From positions 1-9,002 of the forward strand of contig JAEZED010000026.1 of NCBI GenBank assembly GCA_023417885.1: a DNA stretch of 9,002 nt, written 5' to 3'. A model generated the notes under the pieces. The model did not search any database. It saw only the letters and a program-made list of their open reading frames with translations, and was not told the DNA's origin. This DNA is from Planctomycetota bacterium. Its GTDB lineage: Bacteria > Planctomycetota > Phycisphaerae > Tepidisphaerales > Tepidisphaeraceae. The translations under genes were made by a program, and so were the position numbers. Shown piece after piece: positions 6,035 to 9,002 of the stretch (position 1 is the first letter of the stretch; each line of letters opens with the position of its first letter).

Positions 6035-7177
6035 TCAGCCGCCGGATTCTTCCGGATCGGGAAGGCTCTCGATGAAGTCGGCGAGGCCCTGGGCGTCGGG
6101 GGAGCGGGCGGTGCGGACGTAATGCCCGCTGGTCGCGACGCCGGCGCAGAGGCAGGCGTCGAGCTGGAGGCCGAGCAGGCGGGCGGCGACGAAGCCGGCG
6201 TTGAAGTGATCCCCGGCGCCCGTGCTGATCTTCGGCTGGCGCGTGAAGGGGCCGGGCACGTCGGCACGGTCCTCGAACGTGGCCGCGGCGGCGCCGGTCC
6301 GGGGATGGACGACGCAGCAATCCAGCTCAAGCTCGCCGCGTATGCCAGCGGCGATGTCGAGGTTCTGGGCGTCGTCGGTGCAGGCGATCCCCAGGACGCC
6401 GCAGACCTGGCGGGCCTCCTTGAGGTTGAGGCCGAGCGTGACATCGACGTGCTCCTGCATCTTCGCCAGCAGGCGCAGTGCGTAGCGCAGGTCGTCGCGC
6501 GTGCGCTTCTCGGGGTCAGCGAGATCGATGAAGACCGCGCGCCGGCCGTGGCGGCTTTCCGGGAGCTGGGGAAGGACGTCGGCGATGAGCCTTGCCCAGA
6601 TGCGGCTCATCTGCGGGATCATGGTCCAGTTGACCATGCCGATCAGGCGCGAACGCGAGAGGAGGTGCTCGAATGTCTCCGGGCCGAGCCTGCGCGTCAT
6701 GTTCTCCCAGGTGATCTCCGCGAGCGGCTCGAGCTTCCCGAGCATGAGCTTGCCGTCCTCAAACTCCAGCGCATCGGTGTGGGCCGGCGGCGCGATGCTC
6801 CGCACGTCGGCGCGGCGGGCGAAGTCGGAGAAGATCGGGTCCAGATCCGGGTACCCGAGGTTGCCGACGTAAGTGACGTCCAGGCCGAGCCTGGCCAGCG
6901 CGTCGGCCATGATCGGGCCGTTGCCCCCGATCTTGACGCGGCGGACGAGGATCTCGTAGTTGCTGCTCTGGCCTGCGGCGCCGGCGATCTTCCGCGCCAG
7001 CCGGTCAATGGTCGGCACGGTCGCCGGCTCCCCCGCCGGCCCGCGCGTCTCGACGACGCCGCAGATCTCGTCGATGAAGCCGTCAAACCCGCACAGGACG
7101 GGGATGGCGGCGAGATCTTCCCGCCTTTCCCGCAGAGCCTGGGCCGTCCGCCGGCAGAGTTCCTGGCGCGAAGACAT
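6035..7177 (-). CDS. PfkB/ribokinase-family carbohydrate kinase
   Basis: PfkB-family kinases transfer phosphate from ATP to a sugar, nucleoside or vitamin alcohol in the cytoplasm. The 380 residues show the substrate-side GFDGFIDEICG (30-40), the family glycine motif GGNGPIMADALARLG (84-98) and the carboxy-terminal signature GAGDHFNAGF (320-329), in which Asp323 is the expected catalytic base and the GAGD backbone forms the anion hole. The region 120-215 diverges from ribokinase and 2-keto-3-deoxygluconate kinase, and the protein is longer than the usual 300-330, so the substrate cannot be named. It is the first gene of the kinase-ribF-DHH group, starting 45 bases past the thioredoxin terminator, so it needs its own promoter; the minus strand has TATGAC five bases before the ATG and little else. 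Adjacency to ribF might suggest a vitamin-related substrate, but this is weak. Confidence 0.88.
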   Translation of the reverse strand: MSSRQELCRRTAQALRERREDLAAIPVLCGFDGFIDEICGVVETRGPAGEPATVPTIDRLARKIAGAAGQSSNYEILVRRVKIGGNGPIMADALARLGLDVTYVGNLGYPDLDPIFSDFARRADVRSIAPPAHTDALEFEDGKLMLGKLEPLAEITWENMTRRLGPETFEHLLSRSRLIGMVNWTMIPQMSRIWARLIADVLPQLPESRHGRRAVFIDLADPEKRTRDDLRYALRLLAKMQEHVDVTLGLNLKEARQVCGVLGIACTDDAQNLDIAAGIRGELELDCCVVHPRTGAAAATFEDRADVPGPFTRQPKISTGAGDHFNAGFVAARLLGLQLDACLCAGVATSGHYVRTARSPDAQGLADFIESLPDPEESGG

Positions 7178-7221
7178 GAAGGGTCATAGGCGGGGCATCA
7201 CCACGAGGCGACCCCAGCGAA

Positions 7222-7262
7222 CGAAACAAGCCGGGCCGCGGGCGTGCGACCCGCGACCCGGC
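7222..7262 (-). terminator. Intrinsic terminator of the TlpA-like gene
   Basis: Downstream of the thioredoxin stop the minus strand forms a 13-bp stem: six GC pairs (7257-7262 with 7230-7235), one U-G wobble and six more GC pairs (7250-7255 with 7237-7242), with a 7-base loop. It is followed by TTGTTT. The T-tract is interrupted, but the stem is very stable. It separates the thioredoxin gene from the kinase-ribF-DHH group. Confidence 0.8.
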
Positions 7263-7294
7263 GATGCTGATGTTATTGGGGCGTTTTCGCAGGC

Positions 7295-7939
7295 TCACTC
7301 GCCCGCTTCGCCGCCCGCGACCTGCGCCTCGCCACCGTCGTTCGTGGCGGGCTGCTCCTTGAGGAGCATCTTGATCGCATCCTCGAGATTGCCCGGCTTG
7401 AGGCCGATGCCGCGGACGACGCCCTCGCGATCGACGATCGCGTAGGTCGGGTAGAACTTCACGTTCCACGCCTTCTGCGTCTTCAGCTCCGGATCCTTGG
7501 CCGTCGGGTACTGGATGTTGTGCTTCTGCACCGCCTGGGCATAGGTCTCCTGCCCGCGGCTGCTGCTGCACACGCCGAGCACCACGACGCCCTGATCGGC
7601 GTACTTGGCGGCGATCTCGTTGTTCTTCGGGATGGCGGCGATGCACGGGCCGCACCAGGTGGCCCAGATATCGACGACGGTGATCTTCCCCTTCAGGTCG
7701 TCGTTTGTGAAGCCTTCGACCTTGATGAAATCGGTCAGGGCAAGCTCGGGGGCGGGCTTGCCTTCCATCGCGATGTATTCGGGGGGTCGCGGCGTGAAGT
7801 AGAACGAGCCGGGGAACTTCACCGGCGCGGGACGGGCGGCGTTGTCCTGCTGCTGCTCCTGCCCGCTGGCGGGAACCGCAAGGGCGATGCCGAGGCCGAG
7901 CGTCGCCACGAGGGCGGCTGAGATGATCCGGATGCGCAT
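7295..7939 (-). CDS. Exported TlpA/ResA-like thiol-disulfide thioredoxin
   Basis: This is a thioredoxin-fold protein of the TlpA/ResA/AhpC-TSA type, expected to reduce or exchange disulfides outside the cytoplasmic membrane. The 214 residues begin with a signal peptide (basic MRIR, hydrophobic 5-22, likely cleavage after ASG at 26). A Gln/Pro-rich linker leads to the fold: the active site WCGPC is at 95-99 in VDIWATWCGPC, the cis-proline is Pro164 in YPTYAIVD, and DREG (170-173) closes the central sheet. The last about 17 residues are a Gly/Glu-rich tail. Both redox cysteines are present, so it should be active. AAGGAG five to six bases from the ATG is the strongest Shine-Dalgarno on this strand. 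The gene is monocistronic, ended by the terminator at 7222-7262 and divergent from two lipoprotein genes. The partner, perhaps cytochrome c maturation or another redox pathway, cannot be inferred. Confidence 0.92.
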   Translation of the reverse strand: MRIRIISAALVATLGLGIALAVPASGQEQQQDNAARPAPVKFPGSFYFTPRPPEYIAMEGKPAPELALTDFIKVEGFTNDDLKGKITVVDIWATWCGPCIAAIPKNNEIAAKYADQGVVVLGVCSSSRGQETYAQAVQKHNIQYPTAKDPELKTQKAWNVKFYPTYAIVDREGVVRGIGLKPGNLEDAIKMLLKEQPATNDGGEAQVAGGEAGE

Positions 7940-7944
7940 GGGGT

Positions 7945-7950
7945 CTCCTT
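7945..7950 (-). promoter_or_regulatory. Shine-Dalgarno of the TlpA-like gene
   Basis: AAGGAG stands five bases before the ATG at 7939 and supports this start over other possibilities. It contrasts with the kinase, ribF, DHH and nusA genes, which lack such a site. Confidence 0.75.
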
Positions 7951-8082
7951 CTGGTGGTGCTGGGTGATGTCGCGTGGTTCGAACCCGGGGCCGAAACTGG
8001 ACTCAGCCCGCCGCCCCACCGAACCGGCGCGAGTCAGCTTAACATCAGTAACAGCCCCACGCGAGGGTTGTGTTTCACACCA
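7951..8082. other. Divergent intergenic region between the thioredoxin and lipoprotein genes
   Basis: This gap must hold the promoters for both directions. On the plus strand TAACAT (8040-8045) could be a -10 for the lipoprotein gene, but nothing like TTGACA lies 16-18 bases upstream. No clear minus-strand promoter is seen. A palindrome GGTTCGAACC (about 7977-7986) is present but is not part of a tRNA. No ORF of substance is found. Confidence 0.35.
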
Positions 8083-8099
8083 AGAGGAGATGCAAACAG

Positions 8100-8276
8100 A
8101 TGTCCCTGCTCCGATTCCTGCTTCTGTCCGTTCCGCTGTTGCTGGTCGCCGGATGCGATTCCGTGCCCGAGACTCGGCCGATGGACGAGCCGCTCGACGC
8201 TGCCTCGGCCCTCGAGGCCGACCAGCGTATGCAGGAGAGCCGCGAGCGGCTCCTGGAGGAGCAGAGCCGTGACTAG
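8100..8276 (+). CDS. Small lipoprotein of 58 residues, unknown function
   Basis: The product starts MSLLRFLLLSVPLLLVAGC, a short lipoprotein signal peptide with lipobox VAGC and the lipidated Cys at 19. Asp at +2 is the residue that in Escherichia coli favours retention in the inner membrane; whether that rule holds here is unknown. The mature part is about 40 residues: a Pro/acidic stretch, then a charged helix-like segment from about 35 (ALEADQRMQESRERLLEEQS) that could form a coiled coil. A longer frame from 8070 exists, but ATG 8100 places the signal peptide at the start and has AGAGGAG about 10 bases upstream. It precedes a second lipoprotein gene by 60 bases. No family is recognised. 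It may be a small envelope-anchored peptide. Confidence 0.7.
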   Translation: MSLLRFLLLSVPLLLVAGCDSVPETRPMDEPLDAASALEADQRMQESRERLLEEQSRD

Positions 8277-8297
8277 GCCCGCTTCGCGGCCGTCAGT

Positions 8298-8325
8298 TTG
8301 CCGGTGGAACGGCCCGTGCTAACGT
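8298..8325 (+). promoter_or_regulatory. Possible promoter of the second lipoprotein gene
   Basis: TTGCCG (8298-8303) and TAACGT (8320-8325) are 16 bases apart. The start would fall near 8332, only about five bases before ATG 8337, which has no clear Shine-Dalgarno. The match is modest. Read-through from the 8100 gene is equally possible, since only a weak stem without a T-tract lies between them. Confidence 0.25.
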
Positions 8326-8336
8326 AGCAGCGAGCA

Positions 8337-9002
8337 ATGAACAGACCTGTTCCCATCAAGCGGATGATCTGCCTCGCGGCCGCCCTTGCCCTTGCCGGCT
8401 CGAGCCTGGGGTGCAAGGGGACGAACGAGCCGGAGTACGCCCGGATCGCGCAGCAGCCCGTGAAGGTCGACGAGGCGATGGCGCTGCGCGACTGGCGTCG
8501 CACCAGCGCCTACTACGGCAGTGGCAACGTGCTGGCGGGGCCGACCAACACCTCCTTCGAGTGGGACCTGGGCGACGAGGGAACCGACGAGTTCCTGAGG
8601 CGCCGGCGGATCGCACCGCTCACCGAGCCGCTCGTGGCCGCCGGGAACATCCTCCTGATCCCCTTCGCCCTCATCGTCGATCCGCCGAACGAGCAGCGGA
8701 TCTACGAGGGGACGGTGATCCCCCCCACCTACACGGCCGCGGTGCCGTTGAGCGAACTCCAGGCGGAGACGTCGCAGGGTCGGCGGGCGCTGGCGCGCAG
8801 CAGCGCCGACGTGCGTCGCCCGCAGGAAGAGCCGGGCGAGCGCAGCCTGCCGGATCGCACCGGCGCCACGCCCGCGACGCCCGGCGATGCCGGCACGTCT
8901 GACGGAGCCGGCGCGGGAAGCGACGGTGGCGGCGCCGGAGGGAGCGGGACTGGCGGAAGCGGCGGCGCGGGAGGTGGCGGAAGTGGTGGTGGCAGCGGGA
9001 GT
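8337..9002 (+). CDS. Putative lipoprotein with Gly/Ser-rich tail, unknown function (runs off the right edge)
   Basis: The frame from ATG 8337 is open for 222 codons to the last base, so the protein is incomplete. It starts with a basic MNRPVPIKRM, a hydrophobic segment (11-22) and LGC with Cys26, a plausible but imperfect lipobox (Ser rather than Leu at -3) and Lys at +2. A folded part follows at about 30-135, containing DWRRTSAYYGSGNVLAGPT (52-70), a hydrophobic stretch (99-115, VAAGNILLIPFALIVDP) that may be membrane-associated, and IYEGTVIPPTYTA. From about 150 it becomes a polar, disordered-looking region and then an almost pure Gly/Ser/Ala tract (187 to the end). I do not recognise the family. 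Another reading frame here (8411-8902) is a compositional shadow, since this frame has the signal sequence and no stop. Confidence 0.65.
   Translation, partial: MNRPVPIKRMICLAAALALAGSSLGCKGTNEPEYARIAQQPVKVDEAMALRDWRRTSAYYGSGNVLAGPTNTSFEWDLGDEGTDEFLRRRRIAPLTEPLVAAGNILLIPFALIVDPPNEQRIYEGTVIPPTYTAAVPLSELQAETSQGRRALARSSADVRRPQEEPGERSLPDRTGATPATPGDAGTSDGAGAGSDGGGAGGSGTGGSGGAGGGGSGGGSGS
8910..9002 (+). repeat. Gly/Ser-coding low-complexity tract
   Basis: About 90 bases of GGN and AGN codons encode irregular GGSG/GGGS units at the truncated end of the lipoprotein gene. The codons vary (GGA, GGC, GGT, GGG), so this looks like selected protein composition and not a simple DNA tandem expansion. It continues beyond the window. 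Confidence 0.6.

Noticed and set aside
7972..7992. GGTTCGAACC resembling a tRNA T-loop
   Set aside because: The flanking bases do not form a 5-bp T stem on either strand, and no acceptor stem, D arm or anticodon arm is nearby. It is a short palindrome.
8275..8296. A stem-loop after the small lipoprotein gene as a terminator
   Set aside because: The pairing is short with a bulge, and no T-tract follows on the plus strand.
8411..8902. A plus-strand open frame of 163 codons near the right edge
   Set aside because: The overlapping frame from 8337 has a signal peptide, typical composition and no stop to the window end; this one is rich in Arg, Ala and Gly as expected of a shifted frame.

Overview
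The window is GC-rich throughout and carries housekeeping genes whose sequences fit a planctomycete, possibly class Phycisphaerae. The main clue is the translation initiation factor IF-2 amino terminus, whose block ending TIREWF resembles what I recall of planctomycete IF-2. This assignment is an inference from memory, not a search. No insertion sequence, phage gene, tRNA, rRNA or CRISPR array is visible. Long plus-strand open frames opposite the housekeeping genes are GC-driven shadows.

Layout: seven genes lie on the minus strand and two on the plus strand. Reading the minus strand from right to left: an exported TlpA-like thioredoxin (7939-7295) ends in a strong intrinsic terminator. A PfkB-type carbohydrate kinase (7177-6035), ribF (6012-5098) and a DHH/DHHA1 phosphoesterase (5058-4045) follow with gaps of 22 and 39 bases. 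A solitary MalK/UgpC-type ABC transporter ATPase (3966-2731) comes next, with a possible promoter of its own. A 567-base gap then precedes nusA (2163-481), and 179 bases further on infB begins at a TTG codon (301) and runs off the left edge. To the right of the thioredoxin gene, and divergent from it, are two plus-strand lipoprotein genes: one of 58 residues (8100-8276) and one with a Gly/Ser-rich tail (8337 to the right edge) that is still open at base 9002.

How the genes relate: nusA and infB are the transcription/translation core pair. The DHH phosphoesterase and ribF belong to the same ancestral cluster in many bacteria (nusA-infB-rbfA-nrnA-truB-ribF), but here they lie upstream of nusA with an ABC ATPase in between. 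No rimP, ylxR or truB is visible in the window; rbfA could lie beyond infB.

The most unusual part is the gap between the ABC ATPase and nusA. It contains a sigma70-like promoter (2607-2635), then about 390 bases that can fold into a chain of perfect or near-perfect hairpins. The chain ends in a textbook intrinsic terminator (2208-2233) only about 45 bases before the nusA start. This looks like a transcription-attenuation leader for the nusA-infB operon or an independent structured small RNA. I do not recognise it as RNase P RNA, tmRNA, SRP RNA or a known riboswitch.
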